Counted from the stretch's first letter, positions 1 through 9,863 are shown. The stretch: DNA of 64,000 nucleotides from Symbiodinium natans (GCA_905221605.1 CAJNDS010000413.1:474010-538009); one strand, 5' to 3'. Numbers and translations: made by a program. Notes: a model not told the origin generated them from the sequence alone.

Positions 1-573
1 CTCAGATCCCTCGAAGCGTCGGCAGGCGCCCGCCATCCGTCGCCGCCTGCGCCGTAAGACCCCTGATCCAGCTTGGCAGGGAAAGGCGAGGACAGTGAGG
101 TTTGAAAGTAACCGGGGGGTGGGGTGGGGGGCGGGGGGCGAGGGGGCGTATCTATATCATCAGAAGTATTGCCCCTGAATTCTGTCCACGATTATTTATT
201 TTATATGTAAGTATATTTATACATACATACACATTGTCTGTTTTGTCCTCCTCTCTCTCTCTCTCAATCTCAAGCCGCAGACATTCAGCTCCCTACAGCA
301 AGCTCTCCAGCACGGGACTCTGTATCCCTCACCTCTGCAAGCCCTAAACTGCCCTCAAACTCCAAACCCCAAACCCCGAAACCCCAAACCCTAAACCCTC
401 AAACCCTCAAACCCTCAAACCCTCAAACCCTCAAACCCTCAAACCCTCAAACCCCCTAAACCCTAGACCCCACACAGCCTCAACCCCAAACAGCGCTCCC
501 CCTTCGGCCAGGCTCCAGCACCGGAGCCGCTGCGGCGGCTGCGCCGCAAGACCGCAGGGAAGGCCAGGGGGCG
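1..573 (+). CDS. Two related basic exon candidates (LRRKT motif)
   Basis: Two short GC-rich segments (about 2-94 and 494-573) separated by CCCTCAA/CCCTAAA repeats read in one frame as arginine-rich peptides sharing LRRKT followed by GKAR. The second follows a possible acceptor (CCCCAAACAG) and runs into a TTTAGGG array. The shared motif suggests a duplicated exon. The reverse strand is also open, so strand and coding status are uncertain. No family recognised. Confidence 0.25.
357..476. repeat. Telomeric-type array, CCCTCAA-rich
   Basis: Tandem CCCTAAA units with a block of at least seven CCCTCAA variants. It lies upstream of the exon candidate at 494. Confidence 0.9.
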
Positions 574-575
574 GG

Positions 576-835
576 GGTTTAGGGTTTAGGGTTTAGGGTT
601 TAGGGTTTAGGGTTTAGGGTTTAGGGTTGAGGGTTGAGGGTTTTGGGTTTAGGGTTTCGGGGGGGTCGTTCGAAATGTGGGTTGGGGGAGCTCTAGGCCT
701 CTGGGGCAGTTCAGTTTCGGCATCCGAAGTCCTCAAACCCAGACTCTGACCCCACTGAAATGAGAGGGGTTTAGGGTTTAGGGTTTAGGGTTTAGGGTTT
801 AGGGTTTAGGGTTTAGGGTTTAGGGTTTAGGGTAG
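576..835. repeat. TTTAGGG arrays
   Basis: Two TTTAGGG arrays (576-660 and 766-835) separated by a short unique segment. They lie directly downstream of the exon candidate ending near 573. Confidence 0.9.
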
Positions 836-1002
836 AGTTTCCACCCCAAACCCTAAACCAAATCCTGAAACCCTAAACACTTTTGAGAGGGGGCGTGCAG
901 GGCTCAGGGTTTGGATCCTTTCAAGGGGGTGTCTATTCTGTTCGAGGTCGAAAAAGGGGGGTTTAAGGGGGGTATGGAACCCAAGATTCCCCAATACTCC
1001 GT

Positions 1003-1088
1003 AAGGCTCCCCAAGCTTCCCTGGCGCCGAGCCCGGCGCCCGTCGTGGAGGCTCCAGACGTGCCCCCTGAGGCGAGCAACTCAGAGGG
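1003..1088 (+). CDS. Exon candidate, proline/alanine-rich
   Basis: An open + frame of about 28 codons gives an Ala/Pro/Glu-rich peptide containing PAPVVEAPDVPPEASNSEG, the composition of a disordered linker. It runs into GGGTTTAGAG repeats. No domain recognised, and one reverse frame is also open. Confidence 0.3.
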
Positions 1089-1562
1089 TTTAGAGTTTAG
1101 GGCTTAGGGCTTAGGGTTTCGGGCGCTTTCGCTCGTAGGGTTTGTGGCTTGTAGGGGTTATGGAGTTTTGTTGGTGGCACAACGTTCGGGTTGCGTTTAG
1201 GGTCTGGGCCCTTGCTTGGGAGAGGGGGGGGGGAGCGAGTTTAAGGGTTCTGCATGAAAACTTGGGGTCCAGGATTGCCCGCGCCCCGAAGCCCTAAACC
1301 CTAAACCCGAGTAAAGGAGGGTGAACCCTGAGCCCCCCGAAAGTTCCCTAAACCCTAAACCCTAAAGCCCTCCCAAAACTCTAAACCCTAAATCTCCGAA
1401 ACCCCGAAACTAAACCCAAAACCCTACCCCTCAAACCCTAAATTCCTGAAAGAAGTACAGACAAACCCTGAACAACACTAAAAGCCCAAACGCGGATGCC
1501 CAACAAATGCCAGGGGAAGCCCTCGGAAATCGAGGCGGCAAAGGCAGAGACTCCTTTTTTGT

Positions 1563-1712
1563 TCTTGGGGGAGGTGGTTTAGGTAGGGTTTAGGGTTTAG
1601 GGTTTAGGGTTTAGGGTTTAGGGTTTAGGGGTTAGGGTTTAGGGTTTAGGGTTTAGACAACGGCCGGGCCCGGGAAGAGGTCAGGGCTTTTGGGTTTAGG
1701 GTTTAGGGTAGG
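1563..1712. repeat. TTTAGGG array
   Basis: Tandem TTTAGGG units with a few variants, ending beside a poly-G run at about 1710-1732. Confidence 0.9.
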
Positions 1713-1867
1713 AGGGGGGGGGGGGGGGGGGAAGTAGGGGGGCTGGGCAGGGTGGAGCGGGGCAAAAAGGGCAGGGGGGGCCGGGGAGGCATAGAGGGAC
1801 GAGTAGACAGGGGGGGATGTTGAGGACAGGAAAGGGATAGACTTTGGCAAGTGGGGAAGGTCCCGGA

Positions 1868-2075
1868 CGGAAGGAAGGGAGGGAGGAAGGAAGGAAGGAA
1901 GGAAGGAAGGAAGGAAGGAAGGAAACAAGCAAGGAAGGAAACAAGCAAGGAAGGAATCAAGCAAGTCAGGAAGCAAGGAAGCAAGGAAGCAAGGAAGCAA
2001 GGGAGCAAGGAAGCAAGGAAGCAAGGAAGCAAGGAAGCAAAGAAGGATGGAAGGAAGGAGGGAAGAAATGAAGGA
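1868..2075. repeat. GGAA / AAGCAAGG microsatellite
   Basis: Pure GGAA tetranucleotides pass into an 8-bp AAGCAAGG unit. Long Lys/Glu/Gly frames on + and Leu/Pro frames on - here are translation artefacts of the repeat. Confidence 0.95.
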
Positions 2076-2142
2076 AGGAAGAAATCAAGAAATTAAGACA
2101 GAAAAAAGAAGGAACTAACAAAATAAAGAAAGCAAGGAAGCA

Positions 2143-2475
2143 GTCGTGCCAGCTTGCTTCAAAGCATACGCATCTTTTCGAAACCCATTATGCGAGCATT
2201 GTGTTTGCGGCGGGCCCCCCCCCAACAACCCCCCGCTTCTTTTAAGTCGTGCCAGCTTTCTTCAAAGCATACGCGTCTTTTCGACGCCTCTGATGCGAGC
2301 ATTGTGTTTGCAAAAGGGGGGACGGGGGGGGGCTGCACCCCCCCCCCCCTCCAACCCCCCCGCTTTATTTTAAGTCGTGCCACGTGCTTCAGCATACGTA
2401 CTTTCGAAACCCATGATGCGAGCATTGTGTTGGCGCATAGGGCGGCCCCCCAATCCCCTGCTCTTGTTTAAATCG
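2143..2475 (+). repeat. Satellite family N, short array
   Basis: Three diverged units of about 105-123 bp. Each has GTGCCAGCTTGCTTCAAAGC, then AAACCCATTATGCGAGCATT-like sequence, a G/C-run core and a T-rich end. The same satellite forms the larger array at 12.9-13.65 kb. Confidence 0.85.
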
Positions 2476-2519
2476 TTCTGGCTTGCTTCAGAATATACGC
2501 TCTGTTTTTTGAAGCTTCT

Positions 2520-2795
2520 ACTGCCAAGATGCCAGTATTGATTTGCAGCCTCTGGAAAGTCAGAAATGCTGCTATTTACAGTTTTTCCAGCCTCTGAAAG
2601 AGCAGAATAGCTGCTATTTGCAGTATTTGCAGCCTCTGGAAACTCAGAAATGCACTTCCAGCCTTTGAAAGCGCAAAGCTGCTGTCATACACAGTATCTG
2701 CAGCCTCTCTGGAAACTCAGAAATGCTGCTATTTTCAGTAGTTCCCGCAGAAATGCTGCATTTCTGAGCGTTTACAGCCTCCGCTCCGCTTGCAA
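2520..2795. repeat. Tandem repeat, about 65 bp unit
   Basis: Four to five imperfect copies of a unit containing GCAGCCTCTGGAAACTCAGA and AATGCTGCTATTT. It is followed (2820-2905) by a roughly 28-bp repeat with a TTTTTTGATCCC core. No coding potential seen. Confidence 0.85.
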
Positions 2796-2965
2796 CAGGC
2801 CCTCGAAGCCTTCAGTAAATTGTTTTTTGATGCCGAATAAGCTTTTTTTGATCCGCCCATAAATACACTCTTTTTTTGATCCCAAATAAATAGCTTTTTT
2901 GATCCCCTACCCCTCACTAAACGGAACCCAAAACCCAAAAACTCTGAAGCCCCAACATGCTTTTG

Positions 2966-3056
2966 TACCCTAAACCGTAAACCCTAAACCCTAAACCCTA
3001 AACCCTAAACCCTAAACCCTAAACCCTAAACCCTAAACCCTAAACCCTAAACCTTA
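2966..3056. repeat. CCCTAAA array
   Basis: Near-perfect CCCTAAA heptamers upstream of the exon candidate and introner at 3.1 kb. Confidence 0.95.
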
Positions 3057-3145
3057 GAAGCCCTAAACAGCCCCAAGCCTTGAGCCCTTTGAAGTCTTAG
3101 ATCCCGGAAGTGGTGAGCTCACAGTGTGGCATGCTTTGCTTGGAG

Positions 3146-3326
3146 GTTCAGGGTTCTTCTTACCCCCAAAGCCCCCCAAGTCCTCTAAGTAGGTTCTAAG
3201 TAGACTAGCATTTGGGGGTTATAGTTATAGCCCTCAACCCTAAACCCTAAACCCTAAACCCTAAACCCTAAATCCTAAACCCTAAACCTTGAGTTTGGGG
3301 TTTGTAAGTACCCATCGACCTCCAAG
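3146..3326. mobile_element. Introner-like element D with internal telomeric array
   Basis: The left end (GGAG|GTTCAGGG) and right end (CCATCGACCTCCAAG) match the inverted termini of family D elsewhere in the window. The middle (about 3236-3290) is a CCCTAAA array absent from intact copies. GT at the left and AG at the right would make the unit an intron. The flanks read as short open frames (VSSQCGMLCLE to the left, HQADPEAKASAVVRDN to the right). Confidence 0.7.
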
Positions 3327-3414
3327 TGCACCAGGCCGATCCAGAAGCGAAAGCCTCCGCAGTAGTGCGCGACAATGGTGGCATCGAGCAGGCCATGTCC
3401 TGAAAAAACGAGTG

Positions 3415-3507
3415 GGTTTAGGGTTGAGGGTTTAGGGTTTAGGGTTTAGGCTTTAGGGTTTAGGGTTAAGGGTTTAGGGTTGAGGGTTAGGGTTTAGGGT
3501 GTAGGGG
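3415..3507. repeat. TTTAGGG array
   Basis: TTTAGGG/TTGAGGG units immediately downstream of the exon candidate at 3327-3405. Confidence 0.9.
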
Positions 3508-3789
3508 TCTGCACCCGAACCCCTTCAAGCCCTAACCGCTGAAACCCCACATGAAGTGCAGAACCTTGTGTAGTCCTATGGCCCTGGGTGCTCAGCTTTG
3601 AGGCAGTTTAGGGTTTTGGGGTTTAGGTCTACAGTTCCTCGCATTAGCGCTTCAGGCAGGCAGCGCGGCTCAATGCCCAGACCCCCCAACCGTAGAACCC
3701 TCAAGGGGGGTACTCAATTTTGATGGCCAGGAAATTTACAGGTACTGATGAAGTTGGGTAGTTAGCCCCCGAAAATGAACTACACACAT

Positions 3790-3898
3790 CGGTAGGTCCT
3801 TGGGGCATTTTGTATTTTCCCTCTTGGGGTTTAAGAGGATCCTACTCAGGAACAAATTTTGCAAAGGTTTTTTTGAGGGCCATCCTACCTTTTTTAAA
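3790..3898. mobile_element. Introner-like element G
   Basis: Matches family G: GGTAGGTCCTTGGGGCATTT at the left, TTAAGAGGATC in the middle, GAGGGCCATCCTA at the right. Other copies lie at 16.48, 26.05, 34.89 and 38.7 kb. Confidence 0.65.
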
Positions 3899-3902
3899 GG
3901 TT

Positions 3903-3972
3903 CAGGTTCCCTTTATAAGCCTTTAAACCCACAGGGTATCCGGTGTTATTCCTAGCTTGCTCTTGGGTCTAG
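3903..3972. mobile_element. Right half of introner-like element B
   Basis: Carries the family B right arm: TTCCCTTTATAAGCC, then TTATTCCTAGCTTGCTCTTG and GGTCTAG. The left arm is missing. Confidence 0.55.
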
Positions 3973-4344
3973 ACAATCGAGGGTCCTAGGGCTGGTTGAC
4001 ATTCGTCTCAAAACCCGGAGGCTATGGTGATACTTCAGTGTGGACACGATGGTAGCTCTTTTTTCTCCTAGGGTACTGGGAGACCTAAACCCCAAACCCT
4101 AAACCCTAAACCCCAAACACTCAACCCGAAGCCCTAAACCCCAAACCCTAAACCCCAACCCTGGACAGCCCCAGCACTCTTCAACTCGTAGACATCTGCA
4201 TGCAGGTGGCGATGGCAGTGCTGCAAGCCAAGGCGTGGAGGGGCCAGGGTGACTTACGTCTTACGTGCTTTTGGCTCACTCCAAGCCCTGAATCTCAAAC
4301 CTCAAACCCCTAAATCCAAACCCCCCCCCCCCCCAATTCCACAG

Positions 4345-4386
4345 GCTTTGGCCGGCCCCCGATTGGTCGACCTCGGCAGTGGCCAG
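4345..4386 (+). CDS. Exon candidate with methyltransferase-like motif
   Basis: A 42-bp segment (14 codons, phase 0 at both ends) lies between an acceptor (TTCCACAG) and a donor (CAG|GTCGAT). It reads ALAGPRLVDLGSGQ. LVDLGSG resembles motif I of class I SAM-dependent methyltransferases. An upstream segment (about 4170-4260) is also open and contains LQLVDICMQVAMAVLQAK. The motif is short and could be chance. Confidence 0.3.
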
Positions 4387-4398
4387 GTCGATTTCTGA

Positions 4399-4523
4399 GA
4401 AGGGTTTAGGGTTTAGGCAGGTTTTAGGGTTTAGGTAGGGTTTAGGGTTTGGGGTTTAGGGGTTTTGGGGTTAGGGTTTAGGGTTTAGGGTTGGCGGGGG
4501 GGGGGGGGGGGGGGGGGGGGGGG
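4399..4523. repeat. TTTAGGG array ending in poly-G
   Basis: TTTAGGG repeats directly downstream of the exon candidate at 4345, running into about 27 G residues at 4496-4523. Confidence 0.9.
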
Positions 4524-4954
4524 TTGGCGACTTGGGGGGTTGAGGGTTGTGGGTTGGGGAGGGGCGGGTCAGGGTTTAGGGGTCAGGGTGCTCATGATTT
4601 TTGTGTTTGGGAGTTTCGGGGGTGGTTTGAGGGTTTTCCTTGGCGATCAGGATTCTTGGCTTGTCTTTTGGGGTTCTAGGCTACGGGTTTCGGTTTTGGG
4701 AAGACTAGAACACTAGGCCCTGAATCCCCAAATCCTCACAAGCGTTCTTGCCAAGACATCTTCCCTCCTGAGACCGACCCAGCCCTCTAGAACCTCGCCC
4801 CTTCGAACAAAAACCCGAAGCCAAAATCGCGCAGTGTTGGGATAGGGCTAAGGGTTTCAAACCCTGAGCCCTAAACACCCTAAGGTCCAGAATCCTGACT
4901 TAAGGACTATGAATCAAGGTACTCTTCCTTAATGAAGGGGTGTCGGAGGCGACC

Positions 4955-5155
4955 CTAAGACCCTAAGACCCTCAGGCCCTTAAGACCCTAAAGACCCTAA
5001 AGACCCCTAAGACTCTAAGACCCTAAGAGCCTAAGACGCTAAGACCCTAAGAGCCTAAGAGCCTAAGAGCCTCAGACCCTAAGACCCTGAACCCTAAACT
5101 CTAAACCCCAAACCCCAAACCCCAAACCCTAAACCCAAAACCCTAAACCCTAAAC
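4955..5155. repeat. CCCTAAGA then CCCTAAA array
   Basis: A block of 8-9 bp GACCCTAA variants gives way to CCCTAAA heptamers just upstream of the exon candidate at 5159. Confidence 0.9.
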
Positions 5156-5158
5156 CAG

Positions 5159-5277
5159 GTCTTTCCGCTTCCGGAGGATGGCCTTGTGGCCATCGGCCGC
5201 CGCGCCGACTGCGAGGCAGCGCAGGGCTCTTGCAGGGCTCCGGGACGATTTCCGAGGGGTCTGGCCTCCCCAAAGCG
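5159..5277 (+). CDS. Exon candidate, unknown protein
   Basis: Open from a CAG acceptor to a G|GTTTAGG junction. It begins VFPLPEDGLVAIGRRADCEA and continues Arg/Gly/Pro-rich. It is flanked by CCCTAAA upstream and TTTAGGG downstream. One reverse frame is also open. No domain recognised. Confidence 0.35.
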
Positions 5278-5278
5278 G

Positions 5279-5372
5279 TTTAGGGTTTAGGGTTTAGGGG
5301 TTCAGGGTTTAGGGTTTAGGGGTTTAGGGTTTAGGGTTCAGGGTTTAGGGTTTAGAGTTTGGGCTTTAGGGT
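5279..5372. repeat. TTTAGGG array
   Basis: TTTAGGG/TTCAGGG heptamers starting at the end of the preceding exon candidate. Confidence 0.9.
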
Positions 5373-5879
5373 TTTCCTAAGTCATCCTAAAACCAGGAGC
5401 CCTGAAGCTCGAGACCCTACCTGGACCTCCCCGCCCCCCCTCCCCCCCTCCCCCAAATTGTAGTTCCTTTTTGTTCTGTTCCCAGTGTTTCATGTCTATA
5501 TTAACCCTAAACCCTACAAACCCTCAATCCTAAGCCCGAAAACCTAAATAAACCCTCCCGTTCTCATGCCAGAATCGTACTACGAATTTAGAGAGGTCAT
5601 GGCTGGCGCGGGGGTTTCCGGCCGGTCTTTGGTCTACCGTAGCGCTCTATAAACCCTAACCCGTCAACCTTCAACCCTCAACCCTAAACCCCAGCTGGGA
5701 GCTTCTACTGTAGCAGTTTCGGCCCTTAGCCCTCGCATCCAACCCTACCCAGACCCCTGGGAGGATCCAAAAAGTAGCTCCCCCAAATCGTACCCTATAC
5801 AACTTGGTTCATTCTTAGGAACCCTTAAGGGGATCTATTTTTGGATCCTCCCATAATTCCTAAGTTTCGGCCACCTTTG

Positions 5880-5880
5880 C

Positions 5881-5917
<37 letters not shown>

Positions 5918-5923
5918 CGAGAA

Positions 5924-5957
<34 letters not shown>

Positions 5958-5990
5958 CGAGAAAGAGAGAGAAAGAGAGAGAGAGAGAAA
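5880..5990. repeat. GA microsatellite
   Basis: (GA)n with GAAA interruptions. The Arg/Glu and Ser/Leu frames here are artefacts. Confidence 0.97.
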
Positions 5991-6741
5991 CACAAACAAT
6001 GTTTGCAAACCATGACTGAGTTGGAAGAATCATGATCTAATACAACACGAAGCTGAACAGATGAGGGAGGGAGCGGGAGGGAGGCAGAGGCCGAGAAAGA
6101 GAGGAAGCGCATGCATTCCTTACCACTGACCTGCTCTATGAAGCATGTGGACTATAGGCTTCCAACCCCACACAACCAAGAGCCGTAGACCTCGAAGACT
6201 GCAGGCCCAGGCCCCAAGATGCCCCCCCCCCCCCCGGCCCTGTTTAGGGCTTTCCTTTGGGGCTTATACCCTCCGAAGCCCCTCAGCCGCGCTTAGGGGT
6301 TCTAGGGATATCTTAGGGGTTCAGGGCTTCACCCGAACGCACGGCGCCAAACCGTGAGCCTGAAACGCGCGAAGCATCAACCCTCTTGACCCTACTTTTT
6401 TTAGTTCGAGGTTCCCTTCTAACGTAACCAACCCTCCAGAAAGGTAAAATTAATTATGTGTCATAGTATGGTTACCCCCTCCAAAAAGGTACCCTTTATT
6501 ATGTGTCACAGTATGGTTACCGGGCTACCAAGTTCCTGACGGCTCTAATATGGTTCCTTTTTGTTTGGGTTCGTTATCGGGGATTCTTCGTACACCACCC
6601 TAGAAAGGTACTGCAGTGGAGCCTTCGCCCTAAACCCGAAATCCCCCAAACCCTAAACCCTAAACCCGAAATCCCAGCCCGAAAATTCTAAACCCTAAGC
6701 CCTACGACACAGGAGCCTTTGGGTAAGCCCTCCCTGCGCAG

Positions 6742-6791
6742 GTCGTCATTCCAAGGTCTGTGGTCAGTGGCGCGGAGCTCCAGAACAGATG
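6742..6791 (+). CDS. Exon candidate, unknown protein
   Basis: Lies between CCCTGCGCAG and ATG|GTAGGG. It reads VVIPRSVVSGAELQNR plus two bases. Both splice signals are canonical. No domain recognised. Confidence 0.4.
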
Positions 6792-7076
6792 GTAGGGCCT
6801 AGGGGCCTAAACCCGAAACACCTTACAAAGCCTAAACCCTGAACCCTAAACCCAACACCTTATAAGCTCTAATACCCGAAACCTTTTCATCTGTTTTGAA
6901 GATGACTTCTGGGGGCTTCCCGAGCTTGGGAGTTTGAGGTAGCCTAAGGGAAACACGAAGTTTTACGGTTTAGGGGTTTAGGGTTGGTGCGCGCCTGGAA
7001 GAAGTTGAGGGCCAACGGGATCCCGACCCCATGAATGCCAGTGGCTGTCTGGGTGGTTGACTTTGTTGATCCCCAG

Positions 7077-7129
7077 CACCCTGATGCGACGGTGCTGCTA
7101 ATTGGGTTTTTCTACACGGCTGGTCTTCG
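7077..7129 (+). CDS. Exon candidate, hydrophobic strand
   Basis: Starts after GTTGATCCCCAG and ends at TTCG|GTAACC. Reads HPDATVLLIGFFYTAGL. About 60 codons follow to a TAA at 7565 in another frame, containing LGNKPEHQLYDLHKKLYERS, which looks like a protein C-terminus. How the parts join is unclear. Confidence 0.35.
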
Positions 7130-7689
7130 GTAACCAGTAACCAGATTGGCGTGTTGGACACTCTGACAGCCCGGCGGGGGGAAACTGCCGAGTTCTGCAG
7201 CACGCTCGTGGGAGCCCCCCTGACCCTAGCCCTCCCTGGCGCCCGCCCCCCTCTGGCCCCCCTGGCCCCCCTTGGGCCGACAGACGGTAAGAGGGCAATT
7301 AAAACGACGAATTCCATGAACTCCTGGAATTACTATCATCATAATCAAATCTGATGCCTTGAGCATGGTTGACCTTTGGATTGGGGTTGTTAAATTTTTA
7401 AGTAATTCATTATATAAATTAGTATTAATCAAAAGCATTGATTGCATACCGTCGCTTGCTCAAAAACCCTTGCCAAAGCCTCTGACCAAGCGACATTTAA
7501 TCCTAGGCAACAAGCCGGAGCATCAACTCTACGACCTCCACAAGAAGCTCTATGAACGGAGTTAAAGGACGGGGTCCCCCTCACTGCTGGACCCCCTCCA
7601 CCTGCCCGAACCTCTCCCAACCGTTCAAAGGATGGGGGTGGGAAGTGGGTGGATGCCTGCGTAAGCAGGGGGCGGGAAAAAGCAAATAA

Positions 7690-7815
7690 CCCAACCTTTC
7701 TGGCTGTGGTGGCTCCAACTTCAATATACGCCGCCGCGACATATGCCGGCCCCTCACACCCCCTGGGTGTGTTGGGGCGCCATCTCCGCGTGAAATCTAC
7801 TGCCGCGGCGCGGCG
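7690..7815 (+). CDS. Exon candidate just upstream of the FHA exons
   Basis: About 40 open codons include LGVLGRHLRVKSTAA before CCCTAAA repeats start at 7818. A GR pair lies near the start of FHA domains, so this might be the upstream FHA exon, but its spacing to the RHC exon would be short for the family. Confidence 0.3.
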
Positions 7816-7817
7816 AG

Positions 7818-8035
7818 AAGCCCTAAACCCTAAACCCTAAACCCTAAACCCTAAACCCTAAACCCTAAACCCTAAGCCCTAAGCCCTAAGCCCTAAACCC
7901 TAAACCCTAAATCCTAAATCCTAAACCTAGCTAAACCCTTAACCTAGCTAAACCCCAAACCTAGCAAAAACTAGCTAAACAACCCTAAACCCAAAGCCCA
8001 AAGCCCTAAACCCTAAACCCTAAACCCTAAACCTC
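7818..8035. repeat. CCCTAAA / CCCTAAG array
   Basis: Long array with CCCTAAG and CCTAGCTAAA variants immediately upstream of the first FHA exon. Confidence 0.95.
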
Positions 8036-8082
8036 ACTGCAAGCCGTAAACCCCAAACCCTGAACCCGGGCTTCCTCAAAAG

Positions 8083-8129
8083 GTCGACATTGCGTTCTCC
8101 TTTGCAAGTCCGACTACATTCAGCTCGAG
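8083..8129 (+). CDS. FHA-domain protein, exon a
   Basis: Starts after the acceptor TCAAAAG and reads RHCVLLCKSDYIQLE, ending GAG|GCGACC, a GC 5' splice site. RHC and the YIQLE strand match the middle of the FHA fold, a phosphothreonine-binding module, where the family has S-R-x-H followed by a strand ending in D/E. The link to exon b is phase 0. The reading frame and family match are seen; the GC donor is an inference from frame and motif continuity. A GT donor 12 bases later would not keep the frame. Confidence 0.7.
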
Positions 8130-8736
8130 GCGACCCAAACAGGTTTAGGGCATTGGGGTATTAGGGTGTTAGGGCATTAGGGGGTATTAGGGGGTATTAG
8201 GGTATCAGGGCATTGGAGTATTAGGATATTAGGGCATTAGGGTCTTCGGGTATGAGGGCATTAGGGCATTTGGGTAGTAGGGTATGATGGTAGTATAGGG
8301 TATGTGGGTATTAGGGTATGAGGATACTCGGGCATGAGGGTATTAGGGTACTAGGGTATTAGGGCATCAGGGTATTAGGGTATTAGGATTTAGGGTTTAG
8401 GGTTTAGGGTCTCGGCCGACTACCTGGAAGTCCTGGTAGGTTTTAGGCTTGTTTTTTTCTCAATAAATACAAAAATTAAAAAGTAATTATATATATATAT
8501 ATATATAAGTGGGGCATATACTTTAACATCATATTGAAGTAAGGATCCCTCCGCTTTTAAGGTATATTCCTTAACGAAAGGGTTGGGCTGTTTGGGTAGT
8601 TGGGCAAAGTGGGGGCTTTACGAAAATGAGGGGCCCCTAAACTAGACCCCCCCAAATAGTAGGATTCCCTTGTAATAAGGGTCCCAAGAAGGTACCCCAA
8701 TAAGGTAACCCCCAAAGCTGCTTCTTCGTGGTGCAG
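8130..8736 (+). other. Intron 1 of the FHA gene (GC-AG)
   Basis: 607 bp. It starts GCGACCC and is mostly a 9-bp GGGTATTA/GGGCATTA variant of the telomeric repeat (8141-8412). Then come (AT)n at about 8491 and an introner-like element of family C (8610-8716), ending GGTGCAG. Confidence 0.6.
8610..8716. mobile_element. Introner-like element C
   Basis: Imperfect inverted repeat: GGGGGCTTTACG at the left and GGTAACCCCC at the right, with the family core AAATAGTAGGATTCCCTT. Copies recur at about 15.9, 20.1, 26.25, 35.3, 41.4, 42.1, 43.2 and 51.6 kb. Confidence 0.65.
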
Positions 8737-8775
8737 GATGTCAGCTCCAACGGCACATTTGTCAATGAAACGCAG
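8737..8775 (+). CDS. FHA-domain protein, exon b (SNGTFVN core)
   Basis: 39 bp, phase 0 at both ends, between GGTGCAG and CAG|GTCCCGG. Reads DVSSNGTFVNETQ. S-S-N-G-T-F-V-N is the diagnostic FHA motif, and joining to exon a gives LEDVSSNGTFVN, as expected of the family. This is the strongest domain match in the window. Confidence 0.8.
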
Positions 8776-9320
8776 GTCCCGGACGCATCGTTTCCTTACT
8801 GGGGTTTAGGGTTTAGGGTTTCGGGTTTAGGGGTTCGGGGGTCTGGGGCTTAGGGCTTCGGGTTTCGGATTTCGGGTTTCGGGTTTGGGGGTTGTTGATA
8901 TGCTCTCTTGGACTGGAGGTATGCGCGAGCCAACCGCACTCTTGTGTGCCTGCCGCCTAGAGAGGTAAGGCTGGATAATTTTGACCGCCCCTCCCCGCCC
9001 TGCTGACCACTCATAGGTCCCTTACTGAAGGTGAATTGTTTTTTATAAAAACAATTCAAAAACAATGTTTTATAAAAACTGTTTTTATAAAAAACAGTTC
9101 CTCCAATTCCTTCCACCCCAAGCCCGATTGCAAAACCCTGAACCCCTGAGCCCCGCAGCCCTAAACCCCAAATCCAAACACCATCTTCCTCCCCTCTGGG
9201 TCATTGTTGTGAAAACGTAAACCCTAAACCCTAAACCCTAAACCCTAAACCCTAGTAAGGAACAAAAATGGCCGTTTTTGAATAGTACCCCAACAATGGG
9301 GCAGCCCTGGACCACAGCAG
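8776..9320 (+). other. Intron 2 of the FHA gene
   Basis: 545 bp, GT-AG. TTTAGGG repeats lie near its 5' end (8799-8882) and CCCTAAA repeats toward its 3' end (9160-9256), so the two ends are inverted repeats of each other. The middle has an AT-rich palindromic stretch (9030-9090). Confidence 0.65.
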
Positions 9321-9404
9321 GTGCCCAAAGGCTTCAGCCTACCGCAGCGCATCGCGCTCCGCGATGGCGACCACATCTACCTGGCGCACCGCGCAGCCCT
9401 CAAG
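9321..9404 (+). CDS. FHA-domain protein, exon c
   Basis: 84 bp (28 codons, phase 0 at both ends) between ACCACAGCAG and AAG|GTTTAGGG. Reads VPKGFSLPQ followed by IALRDGDHIYLAH. L-x-D-G-D-x-I is the usual last strand pair of FHA domains, so exons a, b and c together give the C-terminal two thirds of the fold. The 5' splice site falls on the first base of a telomeric repeat unit. Confidence 0.75.
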
Positions 9405-9812
9405 GTTTAGGGTTTATTAAGGGTTTAGGGTTTAGGGTTTAGCGGGTTTAGGGTATAGGGGGGTTAGGGTTTAGGGTTTAGGGTTTAGGGTTTAGGGTTT
9501 AGGGTTTAGGGTTTAGGGTTTAGGGTTTAGGGGGATTAACGTTTAGGGGATTAGGGTTTAGGGGCTTTGGGGCTTAGGGTTCAGGGTTTCGGATTTAGGG
9601 TGAGCGCGCCCAGGTGGGTTTGGGAGGTTTAGGCATCTAGGGGGCTCCGGGCCTCCATAAGCGTCTGTTAGAAGCCTTCAGCCCTAAACCCTGAGCCCCA
9701 CACCCCAAACCCCAAAGCCCAAAGCCCAAACCCCAAACCCCAAACCCCAAACCCCAAACCCTAAACCCTAAACCCTAAACCCTAAACCCTAAACCCTAAA
9801 CCCTAACCCCAG
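9405..9812 (+). other. Intron 3 of the FHA gene, telomeric repeats at both ends
   Basis: 408 bp. Starts GTTTAGGG and is TTTAGGG-rich to about 9600. It then has a short unique part and a CCCTAAA/CCCCAAA array (9680-9810) ending CCCCAG. It shows the arrangement exon-TTTAGGG...CCCTAAA-exon clearly. Confidence 0.7.
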
Positions 9813-9863
9813 AAGGGGCGTTTCACGTTCAGTGGGCACATCGAGTCGAAGACAGCAGCTAGG
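9813..9863 (+). CDS. FHA-domain protein, exon d
   Basis: 51 bp, phase 0 at both ends. Reads KGRFTFSGHIESKTAAR and continues the frame of exon c. RFTF could be the last FHA strand. A further open + segment at 9953-10041 (AEYAMIAPPKGSQFGSTTMG) may be the next exon. The N-terminus of the gene and what lies beyond the FHA domain are not identified. Confidence 0.55.

Noticed and set aside
3331-3405. Minus-strand exon reading LLDATIVAHYCGGFRFWIGL with a CGTTTTTTCAG acceptor
   Set aside because: Attractive peptide, but nearly all supported exons are on + and the adjoining introner D supplies a + strand acceptor at the same place. Strand left open; not called on -.
5825-6112. Ser/Leu and Arg/Glu frames
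   Set aside because: GA microsatellite artefact; the same holds at 56063-56542.
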